Positions 25,479 to 35,194 of a stretch of 64,000 nucleotides of DNA are shown here, in pieces. The first letter of the stretch is position 1; the number at the start of each line of letters is the position of its first letter. The translations under genes were made by a program, and so were the position numbers. The notes under the pieces were generated by a model, which saw nothing but the letters and a program-made list of their open reading frames with translations, made no database searches and was not told the DNA's origin. Source of the stretch: Tropicimonas sp. IMCC6043 (GTDB lineage: Bacteria > Pseudomonadota > Alphaproteobacteria > Rhodobacterales > Rhodobacteraceae). The stretch spans positions 1 through 64,000 of the forward strand of contig NZ_SELO01000005.1 of NCBI RefSeq assembly GCF_004146235.1. Reading direction: 5' to 3'.

Positions 25479-26654
25479 ATGACCTGGAAGACACTCGATG
25501 ACATGGATCTCGCCGACAAGATCGTGCTGGTCCGCGTCGACATCAACGTGCCCGTCAAGGATGGCGCGGTGACCGACGCCACCCGCATCGAACGCATCGT
25601 GCCGACGATCAAGGACATCCTCGCCAAGGGCGGCAAGCCGGTGATGCTTGCCCATTTCGGCCGCCCCAAGGGCCAGGTCGTCCCGGAGATGAGCCTCCGC
25701 ATCACCGTTCCGACGCTGGAGGAAAAGCTCGGCCAGCCGGTTACCTTCATGGAGATACCGTCGCGCGAGGCGCTCGACGCGCTCCCTGCCGACGCGGTGG
25801 TGCTGGTCGAGAACACCCGCTTCACCAAGATGGAGACCGACAACGACCCCGAGATGGCGAAGTTCCTCGCCTCTCTCGGCGATGTCTATTGCAACGACGC
25901 ATTCTCCGCCGCGCACCGCGCGCACGCCTCCACCGAGGGCGTGGCCAAGCTCCTGCCGAATTGCGCAGGCCGGCTGATGGCGCAGGAACTCGGCGCGCTC
26001 GAAAGCGCGCTCGGCAATCCCGAGCGTCCGGTGGTCGCCGTCGTGGGCGGCGCGAAGGTCTCCACCAAGCTCGACCTGCTGGGCAACCTCATCGAGAAGG
26101 TCGACCACCTGGTCATCGGCGGCGGCATGGCCAACACCTTCCTGGTGGCGAAAGGCGTTGAGATTGGTACCTCGCTCGCCGAGCGCGACATGGCCGACAC
26201 CGCCCGCGAGATCCTCGCCAAGGCCGAGACCACCGGCTGCACGATCCACCTTCCGGTCGACATCGTCGTGGCCTCCGAATTCGCCGCCGGCGCCGCCAAC
26301 GAGGTGCTGCCCGTCGACGCGTGCCCCGCCGACAAGATGATCCTCGACGCCGGCCCGGCCACGGTCGAAGCGCTGAAGGGCGTCTTCGCCCAGAGCAAGA
26401 CGCTGATCTGGAACGGCCCGCTCGGCGCCTTCGAGATCGAGCCCTTCAACAAGGGTACCTTCGATGCGGCGCTCGCCGCGGCAGCGCTCACCAAGGCCGG
26501 CAAGTTGAAAACGGTCGCCGGCGGCGGCGACACGGTCTCGGCGCTGAACAAGTCCGGCGCAGCGGAGGATTTCACCTATATCTCCACCGCCGGCGGCGCC
26601 TTCCTCGAATGGATGGAAGGCAAGGAACTGCCGGGGGTCGCCGCACTCGGCTGA
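25479..26654 (+). CDS. pgk: Phosphoglycerate kinase
   Basis: Glycolytic/gluconeogenic kinase interconverting 1,3-bisphosphoglycerate and 3-phosphoglycerate, 391 residues. Motifs include [29 protein letters not shown] and the nucleotide-binding GGGDTVSAL near the C-terminus. The ATG at 25479 follows AAGGAG by eight bases, excluding in-frame starts at 25446 and 25464. Single gene, divergent from the cyclophilins. Confidence 0.97.
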   Translation: MTWKTLDDMDLADKIVLVRVDINVPVKDGAVTDATRIERIVPTIKDILAKGGKPVMLAHFGRPKGQVVPEMSLRITVPTLEEKLGQPVTFMEIPSREALDALPADAVVLVENTRFTKMETDNDPEMAKFLASLGDVYCNDAFSAAHRAHASTEGVAKLLPNCAGRLMAQELGALESALGNPERPVVAVVGGAKVSTKLDLLGNLIEKVDHLVIGGGMANTFLVAKGVEIGTSLAERDMADTAREILAKAETTGCTIHLPVDIVVASEFAAGAANEVLPVDACPADKMILDAGPATVEALKGVFAQSKTLIWNGPLGAFEIEPFNKGTFDAALAAAALTKAGKLKTVAGGGDTVSALNKSGAAEDFTYISTAGGAFLEWMEGKELPGVAALG

Positions 26655-26930
26655 AGGCGAAGACAGACACCCGATCAGGAAGGGATCAAGCGCTCGCGGA
26701 CCTCTGCGGGCGCGTTTGACGATGGCCGGCCGAGGCGCGCCGGCGAGACAGTACTGGTGGCGATCGGACCGCTGTCGACGTCTTCGCCGCACCGACCCGG
26801 GACAGCCACGGTTCTCCGGGATCGAAGCGCCGCAGATCGCAATTGCGTCTGTGTTTCCCTTACTATTATGTGATGGACGGCGAAGAACCGCGCTGGCCGT
26901 CAGCACGGGACGGCGTCGGAGATCTTCCCG

Positions 26931-28046
26931 GTGCAGAACCACCAAGAGACGAAGTCGGATCAACCACTCTTCAATGGCCCGCGCGGCGGCGCCTCCAGCA
27001 AGGTGGCCAAGGACAGCGACCTCCTTTTCGATCAGATCGAACAAGCCTCGGTCCCAAGCCTCAATTTCTACTTTATGCTCGGCATGGCGACAGCGATCGC
27101 ATCGTTCGGCCTGCTCAGCAACAGCGCGCCGGCTATCATCGGAGCGATGATCGTCGCGCCCCTGATGTCGCCGATCGTCGGTTTCTCCTTCGCGGCGATC
27201 ATGGGAGCGAACGGACTGGCGTTGCGTTCGCTCGTGTCCATCCTCACTGGCATCGCTCTTGTGATCGGAATAGCTTTCGCCTGCACCATCGCGATCGGCC
27301 TGCGCGTGGTCGGGTCCGAGATCATGGCGCGAACGGCGCCCTCGACCCTCGACCTTCTGGTCGCCCTCTGCTCGGGAGCCGTGGCCGCATTCGCGCATTC
27401 GCGGATCGGCATTGCCAATTCGATCGCGGGTGTGGCAATCGCCGTAGCGCTGGTCCCACCGCTTTCCGTGGTCGGAATCGGCCTGGCTCTCGGCGACAGC
27501 GCCGTATCCGCCCAGGCGATCGCCATGTCGGATTTCCACCACCAGGGCAACGGTACCTCCATGGCAGGAGGCGCATTCCTGCTCTTCGTCACGAATTTCC
27601 TCGGGATCGTCGCGGCAGCAATGCTGGTTTTTGGGCTTCAGGGCTATGGACATTGGCGGAAGCCTTTCGCTGTTGCCACCGTCCTGACACTTGCGTCGTT
27701 CTTCGTGGTGGATCGGCTCGATCGGCGCCTGGAGATCATCTTCGTCGAGGATCTTGTCAAACGGCTGTACGTCGAGGCGGTCAACCAAAACACGGAAATC
27801 GTGAGCGAGGACAGCTACATCTGGCAGGTACGCGGGGAGCGCGTCGATGGCCGGCTGGCGGTCTCCGTCGTCCTGCTCGGTCTACGCGACAATCTCGACC
27901 GAGTAGACACCGCGGCAGAGACCTTTCGAAGCCTTCTCGCCAAGCAACTGGGCGAGGAGGTCTCTCTGCGGCTGGAGATCATTCCGATCGACGTTGTTGT
28001 GCATGAGGTATCTGCGCCCGATCAGGCGGCCGGATCAAACAGGTGA
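26931..28046 (+). CDS. DUF389 membrane protein
   Basis: Integral membrane protein of 371 residues. The core has about six hydrophobic segments with the DUF389 hallmark NSAPAIIGAMIVAPLMSPIVG and a later SIAGVAIAVALVPPLSVVGIG, both with prolines in helices. A soluble C-terminal domain of about 120 residues follows. Function of DUF389 proteins is not established. The GTG start at 26931 has GGAG nine bases upstream. The 276-base gap before it contains TTGCGT and TATTAT (26843-26869, spacing 15) as a possible weak promoter. Confidence 0.85.
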   Translation: MQNHQETKSDQPLFNGPRGGASSKVAKDSDLLFDQIEQASVPSLNFYFMLGMATAIASFGLLSNSAPAIIGAMIVAPLMSPIVGFSFAAIMGANGLALRSLVSILTGIALVIGIAFACTIAIGLRVVGSEIMARTAPSTLDLLVALCSGAVAAFAHSRIGIANSIAGVAIAVALVPPLSVVGIGLALGDSAVSAQAIAMSDFHHQGNGTSMAGGAFLLFVTNFLGIVAAAMLVFGLQGYGHWRKPFAVATVLTLASFFVVDRLDRRLEIIFVEDLVKRLYVEAVNQNTEIVSEDSYIWQVRGERVDGRLAVSVVLLGLRDNLDRVDTAAETFRSLLAKQLGEEVSLRLEIIPIDVVVHEVSAPDQAAGSNR

Positions 28047-28114
28047 CCAGCCTTTTGGCTCGAGGTTCGCTGCCAAACCCGCGGCCGGTCTGATGCATCT
28101 TGCAACAGTCCGGT

Positions 28115-28147
28115 AAGACAACGCCCCGTGCAGCAGAGCACGGGGCG
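28115..28147 (-). terminator. Probable terminator downstream of the YbgC-type gene
   Basis: A perfect 10-bp stem CGCCCCGTGC/GCACGGGGCG (28122-28131 with 28138-28147) is followed on the minus strand by TTGTCTT (28115-28121), a modest T-rich tail. It lies 136 bases beyond the thioesterase stop and 75 bases beyond the convergent DUF389 gene. The plus-strand side has no T-tract, so it may only slow, not end, transcription in that direction. Confidence 0.55.
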
Positions 28148-28201
28148 CGTCCGGTGGAGGGGGATGCTCCACCCAGCCATTGGGACAGGCATGTTCCTGT
28201 C
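28148..28201. other. Two further hairpins next to the terminator stem
   Basis: GGTGGAG/CTCCACC (28153-28159 with 28167-28173, seven-base loop) and GACAGG/CCTGTC (28184-28189 with 28196-28201, six-base loop) follow the 10-bp stem closely. Three perfect stems within 80 bases of intergenic DNA could form a structured untranslated region or small RNA. No known RNA family was recognised. Confidence 0.4.
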
Positions 28202-28282
28202 ATACGCCGACGCGTGGCATCCGGAAGCCTGCATCGCGCTGACCGCACCGGGCCGTTGCCGCCGAACAACAGAAGCCGCGCG

Positions 28283-28675
28283 TCAACCGCCGATCTTTGC
28301 GCGGAGATCTGCCGGAAGCCGCTGCGGCCGGCCGGAGAGCGACATGGTGACGACCGTCACCCGCGCCGAAAATAGCACCGCGGTGCCCCTCAGCACCCGC
28401 TGGGACACCACGAACCGCGCGCCGCCGATTTCCGCAAGCTCGGTCTCCACCGTCAGGACATCGTCAAACCGGGCCGGGGAAAGGAAATCGGCCTCTACCC
28501 GGCGGACCGCGAAGACGATCCCCTCCTTGTCCCTGAGCGCTGCCTGGTCGATTCCGACTTCGCGCACCCAGTCCGACCGCCCGCGCTCGATGAATTTCAG
28601 GTAGTTGGCGTAATAGACGATCCCGGCCATGTCGGTGTCTTCGTAATAGACCCTGATATCGAGCAGATGCGGCAT
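28283..28675 (-). CDS. ybgC: YbgC-type acyl-CoA thioesterase
   Basis: Hot-dog-fold thioesterase of 130 residues. The N-terminal RVYYEDTDMAGIVYYANYLKFIERGRSDW is the 4-hydroxybenzoyl-CoA thioesterase signature (read in two parts: YYEDTDMAGIVYYANY and FIERGRSDW), with the catalytic Asp in EDTDMAG. The ATG at 28675 follows GGGAAA. YbgC usually heads the tol-pal operon, but no tol genes are visible next to it here. Confidence 0.88.
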   Translation of the reverse strand: MPHLLDIRVYYEDTDMAGIVYYANYLKFIERGRSDWVREVGIDQAALRDKEGIVFAVRRVEADFLSPARFDDVLTVETELAEIGGARFVVSQRVLRGTAVLFSARVTVVTMSLSGRPQRLPADLRAKIGG

Positions 28676-28837
28676 GGCAATTTCCCGAGTGTTTTCATCG
28701 GACGAATAGACCCTTCGCGGCAGCGGCACAAGGCGGGCCGCGGTGTCCGCTTCGCACGTGTTGCAACCGGCCTCGGAGACGCGGCAATCTCACCGGTGCA
28801 GTCCCGCAGGAGGCGTTCCCTGCGCGCGGTCCGTCGT

Positions 28838-29476
28838 TCACTCCGTCGCCCTGCCGGCGGCGGCGAGACGCGCCGAAAGCCGCAGCGCATGGCTCGCGTC
28901 CTGTGCCGCCTCCGGCATCAGGGGATCATAGGCCGCGCGGATCACCGCGCCGATCTCCGGCCGCAGCACGACCTGCCCGGACGGCAGCGTGGCCAGCGGT
29001 GAGCGCTTGGCGAAGGCGCGGTCGGACCAGAGCAGGATCGTCTGCGCCATCTGGCCAAGGGCGAGATCCTCTGCCGGCACCTCCGAGAGCGCAGCATCCA
29101 TCCGGAGAAAGACGAAACAGGCACGGATGGCACCGCCCTCCTCGAAGCGGAAGACCCGATACTGGTTCGCTCCGGCGGCGACCAGCTGCGCAACCAGATC
29201 GTCCAGCCCGGTCACCAGACGGTCGAGATCGGGAACCTCGAGCAACTCCTCCCAGTCGCGAAAGAAGAACACCATCAGGTTGGCACCCATCTCGGGGTCG
29301 GTTTCGGCCATATGGTGACCGGCAAGCGCGACCATGGCCTCGCAAGCGCCCTTGACCACGGCGAGCGTCTGGTCCTCGACGCCGAAGACCACCGGCACGA
29401 TGGGTCGCGACCAGCGGGCGAAGCGGTAGCTTCCGTCGGCGCAGGTGAAGAGGTCGGTCACGTCGGCGTCGATCAT
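28838..29476 (-). CDS. Conserved hypothetical protein linked to a DUF2955/HlyD unit
   Basis: Soluble protein of 212 residues without signal peptide or membrane segments. Recognisable features are few: RPIVPVVFGVEDQ near the start, MVFFFRDWEELLEVPDLDRL in the middle and a VVLRPEIGAVIRAAYDPLMP segment. AAGGAG lies six bases before the ATG, and that ATG overlaps the stop of the DUF2955 gene (ATGA), so it is the third gene of an export operon. Function not recognised. Confidence 0.65.
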   Translation of the reverse strand: MIDADVTDLFTCADGSYRFARWSRPIVPVVFGVEDQTLAVVKGACEAMVALAGHHMAETDPEMGANLMVFFFRDWEELLEVPDLDRLVTGLDDLVAQLVAAGANQYRVFRFEEGGAIRACFVFLRMDAALSEVPAEDLALGQMAQTILLWSDRAFAKRSPLATLPSGQVVLRPEIGAVIRAAYDPLMPEAAQDASHALRLSARLAAAGRATE

Positions 29477-30549
29477 GGTATCTCCTTCGGTGCCGTTCCG
29501 GACGCACCGCTCCGGTGTCGGCGCCCGGCGTATATGGCCTCGCGCAGGCTGCGTCGCAGGGCCTCTCCCGACGGCTCCTCCGGCCAGAACGCGTCGACGA
29601 CGATATAGGCGAGGTTCACGTAGAGTGCCGCGCCGGCGATCTGGAGGACCCGGGTGATCCCCTTGACGTCCGCTTCGTCAGCAAAGGGTCCGATGGAGCC
29701 CCCATAGACGATCAGCGCCGTTGTGATGGCCGAGCCGGCATAGGGCGCGAACGGATGTTCCGACCGCGCCAGAGCGTCCAGCGACAGGCAGGTCAGCAGG
29801 CAGAGCAGCACCGGCGTCACCTCGGAGGGCGCAACCACTGTCAGTTCGTAACAGAGGACCGCGACCGCCGCTCCGAGGGCATTCGAGCGCAACATGGCGC
29901 GCGCGACAGCCGGTCCGGCGTCTGGCGTTGCGGCAAGTTGCAGGCTCAGCAAGGCGACAAAGAAAAGCACCAGAACCGCCGACGATCCCGAGAGGAAGAA
30001 GACCAGCGCGAAGGGCAGCGTCACGAGGGACATCCGCGTGATCCGCCGCGCCGGACGGAAATCCGCCTGCTCCTGTGCCTGCCGCGCCGGGGCGTCACTC
30101 GGCGAGGTCGGGAAAAGGCTGAACGCCAGCCCGCTCACGATGCCTGCAATGAGCAGGTTAAGCGGAATCCAGACTGCGAGGGTGAGCCCCAGGTCACGCG
30201 ACATGAGGATGACGTTCGGCAGGAGCATCGTGGCCAACAGCGCGAGCACGCCCGCCACCGTTCCGGCGCCGGAGACCACCCAGGCGAAGGAGAGGACGAC
30301 CCCGACCGACATCGCGCCGAGATAGACTGCCGGATAGGGCAGAAGCGCCGAGAACAGGAGCCAGGACAACAACGACATCCCCGCAGTAACAAGAACGAGC
30401 CGCAGGATCGCCGACAGGGAAAGCGCCGCGGGCGCGCGCAGGAGCAGGGCCGTCAGTACCGCGCCGACCACCGCCATCGGCCAGCCGAGAAACAACCCCG
30501 CGGCAAACACCGCGGTGATGCCGAACGCCCGCCGGATATCAGTAGGCAT
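29473..30549 (-). CDS. DUF2955/FUSC-like inner-membrane protein
   Basis: Membrane protein of 358 residues with two sets of about five hydrophobic helices separated by a charged loop (residues 150-170), the duplicated layout of FUSC/aromatic-acid-exporter-like and DUF2955 proteins. It overlaps the HlyD-type gene by 11 bases upstream and the hypothetical gene by four downstream. Together with the adaptor it probably forms an efflux system, as in AaeAB; the substrate is unknown. Confidence 0.75.
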   Translation of the reverse strand: MPTDIRRAFGITAVFAAGLFLGWPMAVVGAVLTALLLRAPAALSLSAILRLVLVTAGMSLLSWLLFSALLPYPAVYLGAMSVGVVLSFAWVVSGAGTVAGVLALLATMLLPNVILMSRDLGLTLAVWIPLNLLIAGIVSGLAFSLFPTSPSDAPARQAQEQADFRPARRITRMSLVTLPFALVFFLSGSSAVLVLFFVALLSLQLAATPDAGPAVARAMLRSNALGAAVAVLCYELTVVAPSEVTPVLLCLLTCLSLDALARSEHPFAPYAGSAITTALIVYGGSIGPFADEADVKGITRVLQIAGAALYVNLAYIVVDAFWPEEPSGEALRRSLREAIYAGRRHRSGASGTAPKEIP

Positions 30550-31603
30550 AGGACAGGAAGGCCACGAGGCGCATATAGGCCCTGCCGAGAGTGTTAAGGA
30601 ATGAATTGTCGCTCAGGTAGAGCATGACGTCGGCCTGGCCGTTTAGCAGGATCCGAAGGTCGTCTTCCGGGTCTCCGGCCTCGTAGCCCGGCAGGACGAT
30701 CCGCACCGCGAAACGCTCGGGCTCGCGGAGGAATCCCTTTGTGCTCGGCGCACTGGCGAGCCGTCCCGGCCTGTCGGCCCCGGAGAGCGCGGCACCCGGG
30801 GTGAAGCTTTCGACCTTGCCCGGGATCACCCGGCCGGGATGCATGTCGAGCACAACGTCGGCAGGCGCGCCGAGTTCGGCGCGGCCGAGATTGTTCTCGG
30901 TCAGGTAGGCCTCCACCCAGACATCGCGGATATCGATGAAGACCAGAAGGTCACTGCCAGCGCGGGCATAGCTTCCCGGCGCGATCAGCAGATTGGAAAC
31001 GATGCCCTCCGCCGGCGCCCGGATCTCGGTCCATTCGAGGTTCAGCTCCGCTGCGGCAAGCGCGGCCAGAGCGCGCTGGATCTTCGGGTTGTCCCGCCCC
31101 TCCGAGCCGAGGCGCTGCTTGGCCTTCTCGAGCTCGGCCTCGGCATTCTCCACCCCCGCCTCGGCTTCGGCCACCCGGCCGCGCGCGTCATCCGCCTTGG
31201 CGACCGCGATCAGCCCCTTCGCTTCGAGGGCAAAGACCCGCTCGGCCTGGAGCCGGATCGTGTCGAGATCGGCACCGGCGCGCGCCAGCCTTGCCTGCGC
31301 GGCGCTGACATCGGCCGAAGAGGCGCCGACCTCCTGTGTCGCCGCCTCCAGATCGGCCCGCGCGGCGGCGCGGTCGATCTCGTAGCGCCTGCGATCTATC
31401 CGGATCAGCGGCTCTCCAGCCGCGACGAGCTGACCGTTGGCAACAAGAACCTCGGTCACGACGCCCGAGACCTGCGGCACGATCTCGGTCGCAATGGTCT
31501 TGACCCGGGCGTTCCCGGTGAAGGGCGTCAACCGGTCCGCGGCCAGATACCATCCCAGAAACAGGGCCAGCACGATCGCAGAGATCACGATTGGGCGCTT
31601 CAT
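30539..31603 (-). CDS. HlyD/EmrA-family periplasmic adaptor
   Basis: Membrane-fusion protein of 354 residues. It has an N-terminal anchor (VISAIVLALFLGWYLAA), a biotinyl-lipoyl-like half motif (VTEVLVANGQLVAAGEPLIRID), a long Ala/Glu-rich coiled coil (residues 75-170) and a beta-barrel domain. GGGAGG lies upstream of the ATG. As the first gene in the three-gene unit it would connect the inner-membrane DUF2955 component to the periplasm or an outer-membrane channel. Confidence 0.88.
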   Translation of the reverse strand: MKRPIVISAIVLALFLGWYLAADRLTPFTGNARVKTIATEIVPQVSGVVTEVLVANGQLVAAGEPLIRIDRRRYEIDRAAARADLEAATQEVGASSADVSAAQARLARAGADLDTIRLQAERVFALEAKGLIAVAKADDARGRVAEAEAGVENAEAELEKAKQRLGSEGRDNPKIQRALAALAAAELNLEWTEIRAPAEGIVSNLLIAPGSYARAGSDLLVFIDIRDVWVEAYLTENNLGRAELGAPADVVLDMHPGRVIPGKVESFTPGAALSGADRPGRLASAPSTKGFLREPERFAVRIVLPGYEAGDPEDDLRILLNGQADVMLYLSDNSFLNTLGRAYMRLVAFLSYAY

Positions 31604-31775
31604 CCGGTGTCCCTCCTCCCGTCACGCGGACGCCCTGCCGGGTTGAAGACCGGAGGCGGCAGCGCGCAAGATCTATCACGCGGATCGACGACGCAACAAG
31701 CGCCGCAGGTGAACGGGAGCGGCAGCCGGGCGGTTTCTGTGGGATGTGAGGAGGACTGGTTGCGCGGGGTCTGCG

Positions 31776-32216
31776 TCAGGTCCGCCGAAGCCGGATCACC
31801 ACGTCGACGCTGGCGATTTCCGCCCCATCGGGCGCCTGCGGCAATTTAGAGATCTCGAGGTCCGTGGCCGGCGCGTCCGTGAGCTGATGGGTGTCTTCCC
31901 AGAAGAAATGCGGGTGATCGGCTGTATAGGTGTCGAAATAGCTCCTGGAGCCGTCAACCACGATCTCGCGCATCAGGCCGGCATCACAGAACGCCTTGAG
32001 CGTGTTGTAAACCGTCGCCAGCGAGACCCGTTCGCCAGCGTCCCGACAAGCCTCGAAAAGGCTCTCCGCGGTTACGTGCCGGTTCTTGCCGTCGCCCACC
32101 AGGAGCTCCGCCAGCGCGAGACGCTGCCGCGTCGGGCGCAGCCCGCCTCCGGCCAACCACTCCGATCCGCGCTTCACTTCCCCAGTCCCCATGCTGTCCA
32201 GACGCTCCCTCTTCAT
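31776..32216 (-). CDS. irr: Iron response regulator Irr (Fur family)
   Basis: Fur-family regulator of 146 residues. The N-terminal winged helix has [14 protein letters not shown] and [14 protein letters not shown]. The metal/haem region reads [12 protein letters not shown], where Irr and Fur proteins usually have HHHF; the central histidine is a proline. The position divergent from fabA is standard for irr in Rhodobacterales. Irr represses or activates iron and haem genes according to haem supply. The family assignment to Irr rather than Fur rests on context and the HxHFF motif. Confidence 0.85.
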   Translation of the reverse strand: MKRERLDSMGTGEVKRGSEWLAGGGLRPTRQRLALAELLVGDGKNRHVTAESLFEACRDAGERVSLATVYNTLKAFCDAGLMREIVVDGSRSYFDTYTADHPHFFWEDTHQLTDAPATDLEISKLPQAPDGAEIASVDVVIRLRRT

Positions 32217-32247
32217 GGTCTTCCGAATATGCCGGTTTCACGCGGGA

Positions 32248-32259
32248 TTTCAATTGAAA
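32248..32259. promoter_or_regulatory. 12-bp perfect palindrome in the irr-fabA intergenic region
   Basis: TTTCAATTGAAA lies 32 bases upstream of irr and 108 bases upstream of fabA, in an AT-rich pocket of a very GC-rich region. AT-rich palindromes of this sort are typical of Fur/Irr-family operators, so irr autoregulation is plausible; no consensus match is claimed. Confidence 0.35.
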
Positions 32260-32366
32260 ACAGATCTCAACTGCTATCGGTGGCCTGCCGCGGCCCCCTT
32301 GCGCCGCGCGCGCGCAGGGTGATAGTGAGCGCGAAACACGCGATGCGGCGGATGGGAGGCAGGCGC

Positions 32367-32879
32367 ATGTCCGAGAGGCAAACCTATTTCGACAAAGAGG
32401 ACCTGCTGGCCTGTGCCCGCGGCGAGATGTTCGGCCCTGGCAACGCGCAGCTGCCGTTGCCGCCGATGCTGATGGCCGACCGGATCATCGAGATCTCCGA
32501 AGATGGCGGCGAGCATGGCAAGGGCCATATCGTCGCCGAATACGACATCACGCCGGACCTGTGGTTCTTCGAATGCCATTTCCCCGGCAACCCGGTGATG
32601 CCGGGATGCCTCGGGCTCGACGGTCTTTGGCAGCTCACCGGCTTCGGGCTGGGATGGCGCGGGCTCAAGGGCCAGGGCTTCGCGCTCGGTGCCGGCGAGG
32701 TGAAGTTCGCCGGCATGGTGCGCCCGGACACGAAGAAGATCACCTACAGGATCGATTATACCCGTATCATCGACCGCAAGCTCAAGCTGGGTGTGGCCAA
32801 TGGCAAGGTGTTCGCCGATGACGAGGAGATCTACACTGTGACCGGGCTGAAGGTCGGTCTGGCCGAAGCCGAATCCTGA
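32367..32879 (+). CDS. fabA: Bifunctional 3-hydroxydecanoyl-ACP dehydratase/isomerase
   Basis: Introduces the double bond of unsaturated fatty acids, 170 residues. The active-site histidine is His71 in [13 protein letters not shown] and Asp85 lies in LGLDGLWQL, matching E. coli His70/Asp84. GGGAGG precedes the ATG at 32367 by seven bases. First gene of the fabA-fabB-fabI operon, divergent from irr. Confidence 0.97.
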   Translation: MSERQTYFDKEDLLACARGEMFGPGNAQLPLPPMLMADRIIEISEDGGEHGKGHIVAEYDITPDLWFFECHFPGNPVMPGCLGLDGLWQLTGFGLGWRGLKGQGFALGAGEVKFAGMVRPDTKKITYRIDYTRIIDRKLKLGVANGKVFADDEEIYTVTGLKVGLAEAES

Positions 32880-32907
32880 TCCGCAATCGATCTCGGGGAG
32901 ATCCACC

Positions 32908-34137
32908 ATGCGTCGCGTCGTCGTCACCGGTCTGGGCATCGTGTCCCCGATCGGAAATTCCGCCGAGGAAGTCACCGCCAACCTGAAGGCCGGGACCTCC
33001 GGCATCGCCTTCGACGAGACGATGGCCGAGCACGGTTTCCGCAGCCAGGTCTCCGGACAGCTGAACATCGACCCGGCCGCGCATATCGACAAGCGCACGC
33101 TGCGGTTCATGGGGCCGGGTGCGGCCTATGCCTATATCGCCATGGGCCAGGCGATCGCCGATGCCGGGCTCGGCGAGGAAGACGTGGTTAACCCGCGCAC
33201 CGGGCTCATCGCGGGATCCGGCGGGCCCTCGACCTCGGCGATGCTCGCCGCGCATCAGACGGTGCTGAAAAGCGGCGCGACCAAGCGGATCGGCCCCTTC
33301 GCGGTGCCGAAATGCATGTCCTCGACGATCTCGGCCAATCTCGCGACCGCCTATCGGATCAAGGGGATCAACTATTCGATCACCTCCGCCTGCTCGACCT
33401 CGCTGCATTGCATCGGCAGTGCCGCGGAACAGATCATCATGGGCAAGCAGGACATGATGTTCGCTGGCGGCGCCGAGGAACTCGACTGGACGCTTTCCTG
33501 CCTGTTCGACGCCATGGGCGCGATGTCTTCCAAGTATAATGACACACCGGCCACCGCATCGCGCGCCTTCGACGCCACCCGGGACGGCTTCGTCATCGGC
33601 GGCGGCGGCGGCATCGTCGTGCTCGAGGAGCTTGAGCGCGCGCGGGCGCGCGGCGCGAAGATCTATGCCGAGGTGACAGGCTTCGCCGCGACATCGGATG
33701 GCCACGACATGGTCGCGCCCTCCGGCGAGGGCGGCGAACGGGCGATGCGGCTGGCGCTCGACACGCTGCCCGAGGGCCGCAAGGTCAGCTACATCAACGC
33801 GCATGGCACCTCGACGCCGGTCGGCGATGTCGGCGAGATCGAAGCGGTTCGCCGCGTCTTTGGCGACGGCGCCACGCCGCCGGTCTCCTCAACCAAGTCG
33901 ATGACCGGCCATGCGCAGGGCGCGGCCGGCGCGATGGAGGCGGTGTTCTGTCTGCTGATGCTGGATGACGACTTCATCGCCCCGTCGATCAACATCACCG
34001 AGCTCGATCCGGCGCTGAAGCCGGCAGAGATCGCGACGGCGCTGGTGGAGAATGCCGGCCTCGACACGGTGATGACCAATTCCTTTGGCTTCGGCGGGAC
34101 GAACGGGTCCATGCTGCTTTCGAAACTCGACGGGTAG
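32908..34137 (+). CDS. fabB: 3-oxoacyl-ACP synthase I
   Basis: Condensing enzyme needed to elongate the cis-unsaturated intermediate made by FabA, 409 residues. Catalytic Cys162 lies in [12 protein letters not shown], and the two histidines in [11 protein letters not shown] and [11 protein letters not shown]. The FabB assignment over FabF follows from pairing with fabA and the SACSTSLHC form. Starts 28 bases after fabA. Confidence 0.95.
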   Translation: MRRVVVTGLGIVSPIGNSAEEVTANLKAGTSGIAFDETMAEHGFRSQVSGQLNIDPAAHIDKRTLRFMGPGAAYAYIAMGQAIADAGLGEEDVVNPRTGLIAGSGGPSTSAMLAAHQTVLKSGATKRIGPFAVPKCMSSTISANLATAYRIKGINYSITSACSTSLHCIGSAAEQIIMGKQDMMFAGGAEELDWTLSCLFDAMGAMSSKYNDTPATASRAFDATRDGFVIGGGGGIVVLEELERARARGAKIYAEVTGFAATSDGHDMVAPSGEGGERAMRLALDTLPEGRKVSYINAHGTSTPVGDVGEIEAVRRVFGDGATPPVSSTKSMTGHAQGAAGAMEAVFCLLMLDDDFIAPSINITELDPALKPAEIATALVENAGLDTVMTNSFGFGGTNGSMLLSKLDG

Positions 34138-34143
34138 GGTGCG

Positions 34144-34932
34144 ATGGCTGAACTGATGCAGGGCAAGCGCGGCCTGATCATGGGCGTCGCGAATGACCGC
34201 TCCATCGCCTGGGGAATTGCCAAGGCAATGGCCGCGGAGGGCGCAGAACTCGCCTTCACCTACCAGGGCGAGGCCTTCGGCAAGCGGGTCGCGCCGCTTG
34301 CGGAATCGCTCGGCTCGGAGATCCTCATCGATGCGGACGTGATGAACGACGCCTCGCTCGATGCGGCTTTCGCGGAGCTGAAGGACAGTTGGGGACGTCT
34401 CGATTTCCTCGTCCACGCCATTGCCTATTCCGACAAGTCAGAACTCGCCGGCCGGTTCATCAACACGACGCGGGCGAATTTCCAGACGTCGCTGACCATC
34501 TCCTGCTATTCGCTGATCGACGTGGCCCGCCGGGCGGCGCCGCTGATGACCGAGGGCGGCACGATCCTGACCCTGACCTACCAGGGCTCGAACCGGGTCA
34601 CGCCCTATTACAACGTGATGGGCGTGGCCAAGGCGGCGCTGGAATCGGCGGTACGCTACCTCGCCAACGATCTCGGCCCCGACGGCATCCGCGTCAACGC
34701 GATCTCGCCTGGCCCGATGAAGACGCTCGCGGGCGCTGCAATCTCGGGCGCGCGGGCCACCTTCCGCCACACCGACACCAACGCACCGCTACGCTCGAAC
34801 GCGACGCTGGACGCGGTGGGTGGAACGGCGGTCTATCTCGCCTCGGGGGCAGGCGCCTGCACGAGCGGCGAGATCATCCATGTCGATGGCGGCTACCACG
34901 TGCTCGGCATGCCGCAGCCGGACAATCTCTGA
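34144..34932 (+). CDS. fabI: Enoyl-ACP reductase (NADH)
   Basis: SDR-fold reductase finishing each elongation cycle, 262 residues. The cofactor motif is GVANDRSIAWGIAKA; the catalytic Tyr and Lys lie in YYNVMGVAKAALE with the usual six-residue spacing. It starts six bases after the fabB stop, giving a compact unsaturated-fatty-acid operon. The following 262 bases hold no recognised feature. Confidence 0.95.
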   Translation: MAELMQGKRGLIMGVANDRSIAWGIAKAMAAEGAELAFTYQGEAFGKRVAPLAESLGSEILIDADVMNDASLDAAFAELKDSWGRLDFLVHAIAYSDKSELAGRFINTTRANFQTSLTISCYSLIDVARRAAPLMTEGGTILTLTYQGSNRVTPYYNVMGVAKAALESAVRYLANDLGPDGIRVNAISPGPMKTLAGAAISGARATFRHTDTNAPLRSNATLDAVGGTAVYLASGAGACTSGEIIHVDGGYHVLGMPQPDNL

Positions 34933-35194
34933 AAGGCGCATGCGGCCTCGGCAGGGGACAGAGCTGCGGAAATCGAGTGGACTGCATTTGATCCGTTCCG
35001 CCATCGGCCGGTCATTGTGCTCGAGCCGACGCTCCAACTCGGCACTATGGCGCGGAGCAGCGGCCGAAGGCCGCCGCGCCATCGCCGGGCCGCCCCCACG
35101 GCCCGTTGTCAGCGGTGCTCTGCCACCGGCCCCGGTCGAGGTCGGCTTGAAGTCATTCGCAACTATAGCCCGAACCGATCAGCCGGAGTTCGTA

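Noticed and set aside
25401-27788. Very long minus-strand open frame (795 codons) opposite pgk and the DUF389 gene
   Set aside because: Both plus-strand genes are clear families. In GC-rich DNA the antisense frame stays open by codon bias; the product is rich in Arg/His/Asp and has no family features.
26843-28006. 387-codon plus-strand frame overlapping the DUF389 gene in another phase
   Set aside because: Arg/His-rich shadow of the DUF389 frame, which has clear membrane segments and family motifs.
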